A DNA stretch of 64,000 nt from Citricoccus alkalitolerans (GTDB taxonomy: Bacteria; Actinomycetota; Actinomycetes; Actinomycetales; Micrococcaceae): NCBI RefSeq assembly GCF_039528175.1, contig NZ_BAAALH010000003.1, positions 43,741-107,740 on the forward strand, read 5' to 3'. Below are positions 43,755-52,930 of this stretch, in pieces; the stretch's first letter is position 1, and every line of letters starts with the position of its first letter. Both the position numbers and the translations under genes were made by a program. Below the pieces are notes generated by a model. It made no database searches. It had not been told where the DNA came from and worked only from the letters and a program-made list of their open reading frames with translations.

Positions 43755-45005
43755 TTAGGATGAACGACTGTCGTGCTGCTGTTTGTGTTGTGGTTCTCGA
43801 CGGTGCAGCCAGGCACTGAGTGGGACGGTGCTGATCCCGTGGAGGACCACCGAAACGGTGATCGCCAACGTGACGTAGACGAAGATCTCGTGGTTGCCGG
43901 TGTGGCGTTCGGCCAGCGTGGCATAGAACAACGCGGAGACACCGATCGGGCCGAACCAGCTCAAAAAGACGGTCTCGGGCACATCATGCACCCGGCGCAG
44001 CAGCGGCCGTAGCGCCCACAGCGCCGCCAGCCGGCGTCCCAACACCGCGACCGTCACAGCGACCAGCGTGATCCAACCCAACCCGGCCCAGGCGTCGAAG
44101 GGCAGGGCCAAACCGAGCAGCGTGAAGATCGGCAGCATCACCAGGTGACTGATCGCGTCCTGCACCCGGTCCTCTTGTTCTTCGTCGCGTTGCGGGATGG
44201 TCTGCCCGAACACGGCGGCAGCGACGAACACCGACAACACCGCGTCAAAGCCCAGCAACTTTCCGGCCCCCAACACCACCAGTCCCAAGGGGACCAGGAA
44301 GCCCAGATAGGAGCTCTCCTCCATCCACTGTTTGTGGCGCACTGCCACGAACAGCCGTCCCAGCAGCCACCCGGCCAGCGCCCCGAAGACGGCACCGGCG
44401 GCCACCTCCCACCACAGCACTGTGGTCAGCAACTCGTGCCAGGCCGTGCCCGGTGCGGTGATCAGCAGGATCGGGGCCAACACGAACAGGTAGGCCGCCC
44501 CGTCATTGATCCCACTCTCGGCCGAAAGGTTGTGCCGGACCCGCTCGGTGATCCTCTCCTCGGCCAGCGAGCCGGTCACGATCGGGGTCGTCACCACCGG
44601 GTCAGTCGGGGTGATAATCGCTCCCAGCAGCACGGCCACCAGAACCGGTACACCTAACAGCGCCCAGAGGATCCCGGTGGCCACCGCAAACATCAGGGCC
44701 ATGCCCAACCCGATGATCACCACGACCCACCGGAGATTGCTGCGCCAATACCCGTGCGGCAACCGCAGCGCGACCCCAGTCAATCCGATGGCCAACGTGA
44801 TCCGGGACGCCTGCTCCAACAAGGTCCCCACCGGGACTCTGAAGTCCTCGACCCGCAACCATCCCAGGCCGAACGGGCCAATCACTACCCCGGCCGCCAA
44901 GGCCAGAACCGGGCCCGGCAGACTGAGGCGCTGGATCAACCGGGAAAAGGCCGATAGCACCAGCAACACGCCGGCGAACAAGGCCAGAGCCTGATTGATC
45001 ACCAT
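43755..45005 (-). CDS. Na+(K+)/H+ antiporter, CPA1/NhaP-like
   Basis: A 416-residue transporter with about 12 helices. GAGGAAGG supports the ATG at 45003-45005, giving MVINQALALFAGVLLVLSAF. The ion-binding helix reads LGAIITPTDPVVTTPIV and the ND motif of CPA1 is in AESGINDGAAYLFVLAPIL. FGPIGVSALFYATLAERH is a late conserved segment. It exchanges cytosolic Na+ or K+ for protons. The tail is short and rich in His, Gln and Ser. It is convergent with the potassium channel gene (129 bp between stops). Confidence 0.9.
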   Translation of the reverse strand: MVINQALALFAGVLLVLSAFSRLIQRLSLPGPVLALAAGVVIGPFGLGWLRVEDFRVPVGTLLEQASRITLAIGLTGVALRLPHGYWRSNLRWVVVIIGLGMALMFAVATGILWALLGVPVLVAVLLGAIITPTDPVVTTPIVTGSLAEERITERVRHNLSAESGINDGAAYLFVLAPILLITAPGTAWHELLTTVLWWEVAAGAVFGALAGWLLGRLFVAVRHKQWMEESSYLGFLVPLGLVVLGAGKLLGFDAVLSVFVAAAVFGQTIPQRDEEQEDRVQDAISHLVMLPIFTLLGLALPFDAWAGLGWITLVAVTVAVLGRRLAALWALRPLLRRVHDVPETVFLSWFGPIGVSALFYATLAERHTGNHEIFVYVTLAITVSVVLHGISTVPLSAWLHRREPQHKQQHDSRSS

Positions 45006-45217
45006 GGGCTCACCTTCCTCAGCCACCCCTCCCGCCAGCACGGTCCTAGGCACCACCCCAGCCCTAACGAAGGCCGCCGGTGGGACCGGCCACAACTGCC
45101 CCGTCTCAACCCAGACCCCAAGGGCAGGCAGGCTCCCCACAGTGCCGAGAGTCCGACCCGCTAACCCGCCGCCCCCGGACCACGCCCTGCATCATCCAGA
45201 ATACGCTGGCCCCTTTT

Positions 45218-45628
45218 TCAACCCAAGGTGGCCAGCAGCTCGGCGCAGGCCTGCTCACACCGCCGACACGCCTCGGCGCACACCCTGCAGTGCTCGTGCA
45301 TATCCGCATGAGAGGCACACTCATCGCCGCACATCTTGCAGGCGGCACGGCAGGCCTCGAGCAGCGCCCGGGTGGTCTCCACGTTGACCCCGGTCTGCCG
45401 GGAGAGCACCGCCCCCGTGGCCGCGCACACGTCCGCGCAGTCCAGGTTGAGACGGATGCACTGCCTCAGGTCGGCGACCATGTCCTCGGCCAGGCAGGCA
45501 TCGGCACAGGCGGTACAGGTCTGGGCGCACTCGAAGCAGGCCTCGATGCACTCGGCCAGCTTCTGCTGGTCGATATTGCCCAGCTCCTTCGGATAGGTCT
45601 CCAGCATCGAGCTCACGTGATGAGTCAT
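45218..45628 (-). CDS. Four-helix bundle copper-binding protein (DUF326, Csp-like)
   Basis: A 136-residue cytosolic protein. Cys-rich helices follow the Csp3 pattern: IEACFECAQTCTACADACLA, CIRLNLDCADVCAATG, CRAACKMCGDECASHADMHE and CRVCAEACRRCEQACAELL. About 18 Cys line the bundle core where many Cu(I) ions can be stored. No signal peptide is seen, so it is a cytosolic buffer. It complements the CopZ/CopA/CsoR cluster at 13 kb, though it is encoded far away and no CsoR box is evident upstream. Confidence 0.92.
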   Translation of the reverse strand: MTHHVSSMLETYPKELGNIDQQKLAECIEACFECAQTCTACADACLAEDMVADLRQCIRLNLDCADVCAATGAVLSRQTGVNVETTRALLEACRAACKMCGDECASHADMHEHCRVCAEACRRCEQACAELLATLG

Positions 45629-46523
45629 GGCTTCCTCCGTACTCGGTGTGTGATCAGGAGCGACGCACCGGCCGGGGTCGGTCCGCCACGGAACCCACCG
45701 TAAGCATCCGGCCCCGGCCGGTTGAAGTCCTCATCATCCACGGGCCGTCCCGTCAGGCCTTGGTGTCATGCCTTGGTGTCATGCCTTGACAGGGACCGCA
45801 AGGTCTTACAATCCGAATCCATGGCCAACCGGCCGGCCAGCTGTGATAAACAGCTCCAGGACTGCCGGGAACAGTATCCGTGCGCGAAGTCCCGGGCCCA
45901 TGTCAGCCGCAAAGTTGCATCGGTCAGGGGCCAGGCCCGGCCCAGGTTCCTGGTGGTGAGGGGTTCGCGGAAGGCGACGGCGACGCGACCCACACGCAGT
46001 CGGGCGGTTAGGGCATTTTCGTGTGCGCTGAACGGGCCAGTCTGTGAGCACACCTTCTGAGTCCTTCGCTGTTGGCGACATCGGTCATCTCTTCCCTCGG
46101 TGCGCCCCTCTTCTCCCAGGACAGAGCCACCACAGTGCGGTTCCCTATCGCGTCATGCCACACTCGGGTCGGTCGGCGCCTCACGTGCGTGTTTTCCTTG
46201 GACGGTGAAGCATGCGCTTGTGCCGTGATGCGGTTTCGGGTGCCTGACGCTGGGAGCGTGCATCGGACGTCAGCGAACCGGTTATGGCCGGTTGTCGTTT
46301 CTAGTCTGAGCCGAAAAGTAGGCGAGCACGGACCATCTTCGGCGATACATCCCCTTACTTCTTGGGGTGAGTTAACGGGCTTCATGGGACGAGCACACTC
46401 CAAATGGGCACCAATCCCATGGACCTGTACCGGCAGCACCGGTGCCGATGGTACGCCTGCGGCGGCTGGCCGGCGGATCATAGGGTGGTTGTCCGCCACC
46501 GCCCGGCACTGTTCAGGAGCCTG
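45629..46523. other. Long spacer without recognisable genes
   Basis: 895 bp. A 13-bp unit CCTTGGTGTCATG is tandemly duplicated at 45758-45783. A 26-codon frame on the minus strand (starting MTDVANSEGLRR near 46085) has a purine-rich lead but no family. No structured RNA is recognised. The end holds the ribosome site AGGAG of the AI-2E-type gene. Confidence 0.4.
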
Positions 46524-47903
46524 ATGACCATGCCCGAAGATCCACTCCCGTCCGACCACGAGTCCCGCGACGGTTCCCTCCGCCCCGCTGATACCTCCAC
46601 CACGGCCCCGGACTTTGAGGGGATCCAGCCCTCCGGTGGCCGCACCACCGGTGAGACAGCCGTACACCCACCGGGCCCGCGCCCGGACGCCCTCGCCCGG
46701 GCCGGGGCCCGGGCCGGTCACGTGCTGTTGATCGCCGCCGTCGTCGTCGGACTGGCCTGGTTGCTCCTGCGAGTCAGTACCGTGCTAGTCGCGGTTCTCG
46801 TCGCCCTGATCCTGGCCGCCGCAGTCGGGCCGCTGGTCCGCTGGCTGGTAGACCACGGCTGGTCACACCTGCTGGCCACGCTCGCAGCCTTCCTCGGCAT
46901 CCTCGTGCTGGTCGGCGGCCTGCTCGCCGGGGTCATCGTGGCCGTGCGCAGCCAGTGGAACCTGCTCGTGACATCGGCGGTGGAGGGCTGGGAAGAGCTG
47001 CAAACGTGGCTGACCTCGGGCCCGTTGCCCGTAGACGACCAATCCCTCAACGACGCCACCGAGCAGGTCACGGACTTCCTCACCAGCGGAGACTTCGCCC
47101 GCGGACTGGCGAACAACACCCTCACTGGGCTCTCGGCGGCCACCACGTTCCTCACCGGACTGGTGCTGATGATCGTGGTGCTGTTCTTCCTGCTCAAGGA
47201 CGGCTGGAAGTTCACCAACTTCACCTTGCGCTGGTTCCGCCACGGCACCCGCGCCCGGGTGGCCGAGTCCATCGACCGGTCCTCCCAGGTGCTCGGCGGC
47301 TACGTGCGCGGCACCGCCACCGTGGCCGCCGTGGATGCCGTGGTGATCGGCGCCGGCCTGTTCATCCTCGGCGTCCCCCTGGCCCTGCCACTGGCCGTGA
47401 TCGTCTTCATCGGCGCGTTCATCCCCATCGTGGGTGCCACCGTGGCAGGCATCCTGGCCGCCCTGGTCGCGCTGGTGGCCAACGGGCCGGTCGCGGCCCT
47501 GGTCGTGGTGGTCATCGTCGTCGCCGTCAACCAGCTCGAGGGCAACCTGCTCCAGCCCGTGGTGATGGGACGCACCCTGAGCCTGCACGCACTGGTCGTG
47601 CTGCTGGCACTGACCGTGGGAACGCTCGCCGGCGGCATCTTCGGCGCCATCCTGGCCGTGCCTTACACCGCGGTGGCCTGGACGCTGATCCAGGTCTGGA
47701 CCGACCGCTACCAGGCCGGCCCCGACCCCGTGCTCGGCCAGGACCCGCTGGATGCCAAGGACCGGGCCGCGGCCAAGGCCACCCCGGCCCAGCGCTGGCG
47801 CTACTGGCGCATGCGCCGTCAGAAGACCGACGACGGCGCGGAACTGGGCACCGTCATCAAACAAGAGCACCACGACACCGGCACGCCGGCACGTGATGAC
47901 TAA
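46524..47903 (+). CDS. AI-2E family transporter
   Basis: A 459-residue membrane protein. The ATG at 46524 lies after AGGAG (46514-46518). A polar, disordered N-terminus of 70 residues precedes about eight helices in the family layout. The marks are VLLIAAVVVGLAWLLLRVST, the central GLVLMIVVLFFLLKDGWKF and VIVFIGAFIPIVGATVAGIL. VVIVVAVNQLEGNLLQPVVM, GRTLSLHALVVLLALTVG and the motif GGIFGAILAVPYTAV follow. Members include the autoinducer-2 exporter TqsA and Na+/H+ antiporters; the substrate is unknown. The 45-residue cytosolic tail is charged. Confidence 0.9.
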   Translation: MTMPEDPLPSDHESRDGSLRPADTSTTAPDFEGIQPSGGRTTGETAVHPPGPRPDALARAGARAGHVLLIAAVVVGLAWLLLRVSTVLVAVLVALILAAAVGPLVRWLVDHGWSHLLATLAAFLGILVLVGGLLAGVIVAVRSQWNLLVTSAVEGWEELQTWLTSGPLPVDDQSLNDATEQVTDFLTSGDFARGLANNTLTGLSAATTFLTGLVLMIVVLFFLLKDGWKFTNFTLRWFRHGTRARVAESIDRSSQVLGGYVRGTATVAAVDAVVIGAGLFILGVPLALPLAVIVFIGAFIPIVGATVAGILAALVALVANGPVAALVVVVIVVAVNQLEGNLLQPVVMGRTLSLHALVVLLALTVGTLAGGIFGAILAVPYTAVAWTLIQVWTDRYQAGPDPVLGQDPLDAKDRAAAKATPAQRWRYWRMRRQKTDDGAELGTVIKQEHHDTGTPARDD

Positions 47904-47945
47904 GACATACCTCCGAATGAGCCGGACCCTGACTGAAACGCGGGT

Positions 47946-48135
47946 ATGGCGACACGAACCGAAACGCTGAGCGATGACCAACAGGAACTGGCGCGACCAT
48001 TGATGCCCGCCGCGGCAGACACGGGACGGCCGCTCCAGGATCAATGCAGCGTGTTCTAAGGCACCATCTACCGGCACAACCTTGGGATCGCTTGGCGAGG
48101 CCCGCCGGAGTACGGCGAACGCCTTTCCCCAGGCC
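47946..48135 (+). pseudogene. N-terminal remnant of an IS5-type transposase
   Basis: The frame from ATG 47946 reads TETLSDDQQELARPLMPAAA and DTGRPLQDQCSVF, then TAA, then GTIYRHNLGIAWRGPPEYGE. This parallels the start of IS5/IS1182-type transposases (LTDEQWxxLxPLxP, GRPxxD and GIxYRxRTGIPWRDLP). The rest is missing. Confidence 0.65.
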
Positions 48136-48291
48136 GGGACGCCGATCGGCCCTTGTGAGAGCCGCATGACTGAGACCTGGCTGTTAGCCTGCGGAGGTAA
48201 CCCCAGCGAGTCAGCAAGGGGTGCATTATCAAGACGGACCCACCGATTGGTGGGATGAGAAAGGGCCACCCCGGCCGGGAGAGGACGTCAT

Positions 48292-48642
48292 ATGAGTGCC
48301 CAGAACGAGGTGGCGGAACCCGCCAACCCCGCGGAACTCGGAGTCCTGCCGCCCCGCGCTGACGAAGCCGACGGCCGCCCGGCTGCCGAAGTTGTTCCCG
48401 ACGCAGACAAGATCGCTCAGGCAGCAGCCTCAGGTCTGAGGACGTCCACGGATGTCGATGATGCCGCGGTCAGCATCGACGGCCCGAGGGACGCCCCGCA
48501 GTTGGCCATTGACTGCGTGGTTGCCGAGGAAGGCGACTTGCCTCGAGCTGCGGAGCTGACCACCATGATCCACAAGCACATTGAGACCATGCTTAATGTC
48601 ACCTTCGAGAACGCCGAAGTTACCGTCCGAGGTACCCCGTAA
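48292..48642 (+). CDS. Asp23/Gls24-related small protein
   Basis: A 116-residue soluble protein starting MSAQNEVAEPANPAELGVLP. A disordered acidic lead of 45 residues is followed by an alpha/beta part (VDDAAVSIDGPRDAPQLAID, CVVAEEGDLPRAAELTTMIH, KHIETMLNVTFENAEVTVRG). This resembles the C-terminal domain of Asp23/Gls24 and AmaP-type envelope stress proteins. GGAGAGG precedes the ATG. Function is inferred only from this likeness. It stands alone between an IS5 remnant and a repeat. Confidence 0.6.
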   Translation: MSAQNEVAEPANPAELGVLPPRADEADGRPAAEVVPDADKIAQAAASGLRTSTDVDDAAVSIDGPRDAPQLAIDCVVAEEGDLPRAAELTTMIHKHIETMLNVTFENAEVTVRGTP

Positions 48643-49103
48643 GGTCGCCGCACGTAACGTCTAGGCAGGTTATGCTGCCGTACGGCAACGACATGGTCGG
48701 TCCGGAGGAAAACACGATGGGCAGCGAAGCTGCCTGCCGGTCAGATTTACGTCCACGCCCTTACGGGCCAGCGCGCATTCCCCGGGCTCGTGGTCCTTGG
48801 CACGGCTTGCCAGTTGAGATCGACTCAGTGCCCACCCCCGCTTCTCCGCTGGCGTCGACGTCTTCGTCATCCGCTTTCGCCCCTCTTGAAGCGTCCCGGT
48901 TCCTTGGGACTGGGATACCGAGGACCCGGCGTGCTTTCAGGACAAGGGACAGGCGCTCTCCAACCAGTCTTCCAACTTCGTGATGGGTTATCACTGGGCT
49001 GGCGCTGTACGTCGTGTTGCTGGCCGTGTTCACCATCTTCGAGGGTGAGTCCCTCTATTCCGCCTTGGGGACTCATCTGCCTAGGGTGGTCCGCGCTCCC
49101 GGG
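48643..49103. other. Spacer containing the third hairpin element
   Basis: No gene supported outside the repeat at 48893-49035. The 3' end of the frameshifted HPP gene follows. Confidence 0.45.
48893..49035 (+). repeat. Covarying hairpin element, copy 3, with conserved tail
   Basis: CCCGGTTCC pairs with GGGACTGGG (two G-T pairs) around a TT loop (48895-48915 region). The following 115 bp match the 39.5-kb copy, with shared TTATCACTGGGCTGGCGCTG and GTGTTGCTGGCCGTGTTCAC. Both long copies lie just past the 3' end of a broken minus-strand gene. Confidence 0.6.
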
Positions 49104-49633
49104 CTCAGTCCTTCGGCGTGGCTGCTATGGGGCGCACGCCGAGCAGGACGTTCAGTTCCCAGCCGGCTACCGTGGTCAGCACGATGGCCCCGGCCATGGA
49201 CCCAGGCGGACGGCCCGGTGAGGATGCCCAAGCTGACGATCAACGTGGTGGCCCCGGCCGGGGGGTGCGGGGTGCGGATCGTGGTGAGCACCAAGGTGGT
49301 CACGGCCACCGAGACGGCACCTGCCAGCAGGTACGCTCCGGTGAGGCCGCCCACGGGAGCCGAGGGGGCGTCCTGAAGCCCGAACGCGTACAGGGCGCCG
49401 ATCCCCGCGACTAATCCCACCGCGTGTCCCACCAATGAGTTGCGCGGCCGGGAGGAATCCAGCTGGGGGGATTCGAAGAACAGCATCACGGTCGGACCCA
49501 GGCTTGGAAACAACCACGGTTGGTGCAGGGCCAAGCCCACTGAGCCGGCACCGGCGAGCACCACCAGACTGAGCATCGCAGCATAGACGCCAGCTCCCAC
49601 GGATCCCGCCCGGCCCTTAAGCCATTCCAACAT
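49104..49633 (-). pseudogene. HPP-family membrane gene with a 3' frameshift
   Basis: AGGAGG precedes the ATG at 49631-49633. The product starts MLEWLKGRAGSVGAGVYAAM, with four to five helices and the family signature TPHPPAGATTLIVSLGILTG. At about 49195-49205 the frame shifts. The correct continuation (MAGAIVLTTVAGWELNVLLG, VRPIAATPKD, stop at 49104) lies one frame away, while the unshifted frame gives an Arg/His-rich end. The family ends in exactly such a helix, so the gene is mutated or mis-sequenced by one base. HPP proteins take part in nitrite transport in some plants and algae; the bacterial role is open. Confidence 0.78.
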
Positions 49634-49872
49634 GAGACCTCCTGTTGCCGGCGTTCTCCACGTGGCCATGGTCGCCTATCTCCGGCCCCGTGTCAGTTTC
49701 TGCGGGCGGGGGGAGAACATACCGGGCATGCTGGCCTGCGCCACGGGAGAGGACCCGTCAGGCCCCGAGCGCGTGGCCGTGTCTCCGAGTGGGGCCTTCG
49801 GGCCTGGCGCTACCGTCGAGCCCGTCCGGGAGGGTGCGGACTTCACCGTGGTCGCCATGAAGGAAGAACTCC
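49634..49872. other. Short spacer upstream of the channel remnant
   Basis: Promoter region of the HPP gene on the minus strand. No other content recognised. Confidence 0.4.
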
Positions 49873-50265
49873 ATGGACGTCGCCGTCACGATGGGTGGGA
49901 TAGTGGTCATCGCGAAGGGGCGGCGGGACGTGTCTCCAGTCTTTTGCGCCCCCGCGGCAGACGTGGGCTCAGTCCCGCGGTGCTCTCCGTGGTCTCAAGG
50001 GTGGCGCGGATGCTGGGACGCCCGCCCTTTGGCTCCGCGGCGACTCGGACCGGGACGCCGGGCGTTCTCGTGCTATGGGTCGTGTTGCCAGGGGTGGGGT
50101 AGGCGCTGGTCTACGTCCCACACGTGCCCGCCGGATCCCCGCCTCCCCTGCAGTAGTCCGGGGGTACCCGGATTTCATCGCGGCTTCTTATCTCTCGATT
50201 GCCAACCTGGCACGTTCGGGTTCGGGGGCGGGGTGGTGCTGCTGAGGGCTTTCCTCGGTTTTCCA
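49873..50265 (+). pseudogene. Decayed copy of the potassium channel gene
   Basis: From ATG 49873 the DNA parallels the intact gene at 42753: hydrophobic start, CTCCGCGG block, TGGGTCGTGTTGCCAGGGGT versus TGGGTGGTGCTGCAAGGGGT, and then ATTGCCAACCTGGC versus ATCAACCTGGCC before the filter. Numerous indels and a TGG to TAG change (50100-50102) destroy it. It ends near the expected filter region. Confidence 0.75.
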
Positions 50266-50440
50266 GCGGTGGTGGCTCCTCCCGGCGGGACTGATGAGGC
50301 CGGAGAGTCCACGGGCGGGTGCTCCTGGTGGGTTTCTTCCCGGCATGCGGAGCGTTAGCGTCACGGGTGTGAGGTGCAGAGACGGCCGGGGCTGCCTTGG
50401 TCGTTGAATGCAGGATTCGGGCACTTTGAGAGGTACGGCC
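50266..50440. promoter_or_regulatory. Upstream region of the molybdoenzyme gene
   Basis: No gene. GAGAGG about 8 bases before ATG 50441 is the likely ribosome site. Confidence 0.4.
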
Positions 50441-52930
50441 ATGGTGGATCGAATAGCAGATATCTGGGGAACCCGGACTCCGTTTGCCCGCGGGCAGCGG
50501 TGGCCGGTGCGGGTGGATCAGGTCCTGGCCGAGGGACTGCAGGAATCCGATGTGGAGCGGTGGGTGCAGTCGGCGTGTGTGCTGTGCAGCAATGGGTGCG
50601 GGGTGGACATCGCGGTCAAGGACAACACCATGGTGGGGGTCCGTGGCCGGGCGGTGGACATCGTCAACCACGGCCGGCTCGGACCCAAGGGATTGTTTGC
50701 GTCCTGGCAGGGGGTGAGCAACCGGGATCGGCTGACCCGGCCGTTGGTGCGAGAGAACGGGCGGTTGGTCGAGTCGGATTGGGACACGGCCATGGGGCGC
50801 CTCGTCTCTCGGAGCAGGACACTGCTTCAGGACAAGGGCCCGTTGTCCCACGGGTTCTACACCTCCGGGCAGTTGTTCCTGGAGGAGTATTACGCGCTGG
50901 CGGTTCTGGGTAAGGCCGGGTTGGGCACCCCGCACATGGACGGCAATACCCGGTTGTGCACGGCGACTGCCGGGGCGGCGATGAAGGAGTCCTTCGGTTC
51001 CGATGGCCAGCCGGGCAGTTATGTGGACATCGATGAGTGCGATGCGATCTTCCTGTACGGGCACAACATGGCCGAGACCCAGACCGTGTTGTGGTCGCGG
51101 GTGCTGGACCGGTTGGCCGGCCCGGACCGGCCGAAGGTGGTGTGTGTGGACCCGCGGCAGACCGACGTCGCTCGGCACGCCGATGTGCACCTGGCGGTGC
51201 GCCCGGGCACGAACCTGGCCCTGATGCACGGGTTGATCCGCGAGGTCATCACCCAGGGGTGGATCGACGAGGAGTACATCGCCGCGCACACGTTGGGCTT
51301 CGAGGACCTGCAAGCGCAGATCGAATCGTGGACGCCTCAGGCTGTGGCCGCCGAGTGCGGGGTGACGGCCGATGAGGTCATCGAGGCCGCCCGGATCTTC
51401 GGAACCTCGGAGCGGGTGCTCTCGACCGTGCTGCAGGGTTTCTACCAGTCCTCCCAGGCCACCGCGTCCGCGTGCCAGGTCAACAACCTGCACCTGCTGC
51501 GCGGGATGATCGGCAAGCCGGGGTGCGGGATCTTGCAGATGAACGGTCAGCCCACCGCGCAGAACACGCGGGAGACGGGCGCGGACGGAGACCTGCCGGG
51601 GTTCCGTAACTGGGAGAACCCCGAGCACATCCAGCAGCTGGCCGAGTTGTGGGACGTGGACCCGCTGGTGATCCCGCACTGGGCACCGCCGACCCATGCG
51701 ATGCAGATCTTCCGTTATGTCGAGCAGGGGTCCATCGAGTTCTTGTGGATCTCGGCGACCAATCCGGCGGTCTCCCTGCCCCAGCTGCCCAGGATCCGAG
51801 ACATCTTGGAGACGGAGGGTTTGTTCCTGGTGGTGCAGGACATGTACTTGACCGAGACCGCCCAGTACGCCGACGTGGTGCTGCCCGCGGCGGCCTGGGG
51901 CGAGAAGACCGGGACCTTCACCAACGTCAACCGCACTGTGCACCTCTCCGAGCAGGCGGTGGATCCGCCCGGGGAAGCCCGCAGCGACCTGGAGATCTTC
52001 CTGGACTACGCCGGCCGGATGGACTTCCGCACCCGCTCCGACACCCCCCTGTTGGACTGGGAGGGCCCCGAGGACGGGTTCAATGCCTGGCGCGAATGCA
52101 CCCGCGGCCGGCCCTGCGACTACACCGGCATCACCTACGACCGGTTACGCGGTGGCAGCGGCATCCCGTGGCCCTGCAACGAGGACCACCTCGATGGGAC
52201 CGTGCGCCTGTACCAGGACGGGGTCTTCTCCACTGACCCGGACTACAGCGAAACCTACGGCCACGACCTGGCCACCGGCGCCACAGTGGGCCCGACCAAC
52301 TACCGGGCGATGGCCCCCGACGGCCGAGCGATCTTCAAGACCGCCCCCTACCAGGGCTCCCACGAGAACCCGGACCAGGACTACCCGTACCGCTACAGCA
52401 CCGGACGGACCGTCTACCACTTCCACACCCGCACCAAGACCGACCGGGCCGCCCAGCTGCACCGGGCCGCCCCGGACGCGTGGGTCGAGATGTCGGCGGC
52501 CGATGCGGCGGAGCTGGGGGTGGTGGAAGGCGATGTCGTGCGGGTGGAGTCCCCGAGAGGGCACCTCGAGGCGCCGGTACGGGTCGGTCATGTCCGCAAT
52601 GGCACCGTTTTCGCCCCGTTCCACTACGGCTACTGGGATACCCAGGACCCCAGTGGTACTAATTCGCAGTCACGGCACCGGGCGGCTAACGAGCTGACCC
52701 TCACCGAGTGGGACCCGGTCTCCAAGCAACCGGTGTACAAGGTGGCCGCCGTACGGGTCACGAAGATCGCCGACGCCACCGGACCATCGCCGGCCCCGAC
52801 CACGACCGCCTCCCGGCCCGTCCGGGACGGACGCGTTCCGGCGACCGTCGGTGGGGCCGCCGGTGAGGTCCAGGAGACGATCTCCCCCGTCGACCCACCT
52901 GCCGTGGCCACGAAGGAGGAGAGGTCATGA
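50441..52930 (+). CDS. Molybdopterin oxidoreductase, nitrate reductase-like
   Basis: An 829-residue enzyme. The N-terminal Fe-S motif has three cysteines (CVLCSNGC, near residues 46-53), but the fourth, normally in a LCxKG motif, reads RLGPKGL. The Mo ligand Cys is likely that in NTRLCTATAGAAMKESFG. Other marks of the Nas/Nap group are GHNMAETQTVLWSRVLDRL, VCVDPRQTDVARHADVHLAV, NQP-like GILQMNGQPTAQNTRETGAD and AAWGEKTGTFTNVNRTVHLS. The C-terminal MopB domain ends in a 60-residue disordered tail. No Tat signal is seen, so it is cytosolic, suiting assimilatory-type nitrate or related oxyanion reduction. It overlaps the next gene by 4 bp (ATGA). Confidence 0.88.
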   Translation: MVDRIADIWGTRTPFARGQRWPVRVDQVLAEGLQESDVERWVQSACVLCSNGCGVDIAVKDNTMVGVRGRAVDIVNHGRLGPKGLFASWQGVSNRDRLTRPLVRENGRLVESDWDTAMGRLVSRSRTLLQDKGPLSHGFYTSGQLFLEEYYALAVLGKAGLGTPHMDGNTRLCTATAGAAMKESFGSDGQPGSYVDIDECDAIFLYGHNMAETQTVLWSRVLDRLAGPDRPKVVCVDPRQTDVARHADVHLAVRPGTNLALMHGLIREVITQGWIDEEYIAAHTLGFEDLQAQIESWTPQAVAAECGVTADEVIEAARIFGTSERVLSTVLQGFYQSSQATASACQVNNLHLLRGMIGKPGCGILQMNGQPTAQNTRETGADGDLPGFRNWENPEHIQQLAELWDVDPLVIPHWAPPTHAMQIFRYVEQGSIEFLWISATNPAVSLPQLPRIRDILETEGLFLVVQDMYLTETAQYADVVLPAAAWGEKTGTFTNVNRTVHLSEQAVDPPGEARSDLEIFLDYAGRMDFRTRSDTPLLDWEGPEDGFNAWRECTRGRPCDYTGITYDRLRGGSGIPWPCNEDHLDGTVRLYQDGVFSTDPDYSETYGHDLATGATVGPTNYRAMAPDGRAIFKTAPYQGSHENPDQDYPYRYSTGRTVYHFHTRTKTDRAAQLHRAAPDAWVEMSAADAAELGVVEGDVVRVESPRGHLEAPVRVGHVRNGTVFAPFHYGYWDTQDPSGTNSQSRHRAANELTLTEWDPVSKQPVYKVAAVRVTKIADATGPSPAPTTTASRPVRDGRVPATVGGAAGEVQETISPVDPPAVATKEERS

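Noticed and set aside
45758..45790. Tandem 13-bp duplication
   Set aside because: Only two and a half units in non-coding DNA; most simply replication slippage.
46863..48269. Long minus-strand frame opposite the AI-2E-type gene
   Set aside because: Composition dominated by Gly, His, Asp and Gln, as expected for an antisense shadow; no start signal.
50111..51943. 610-codon minus-strand frame opposite the molybdoenzyme
   Set aside because: His/Arg/Pro-rich shadow; the plus strand carries clear molybdopterin motifs.
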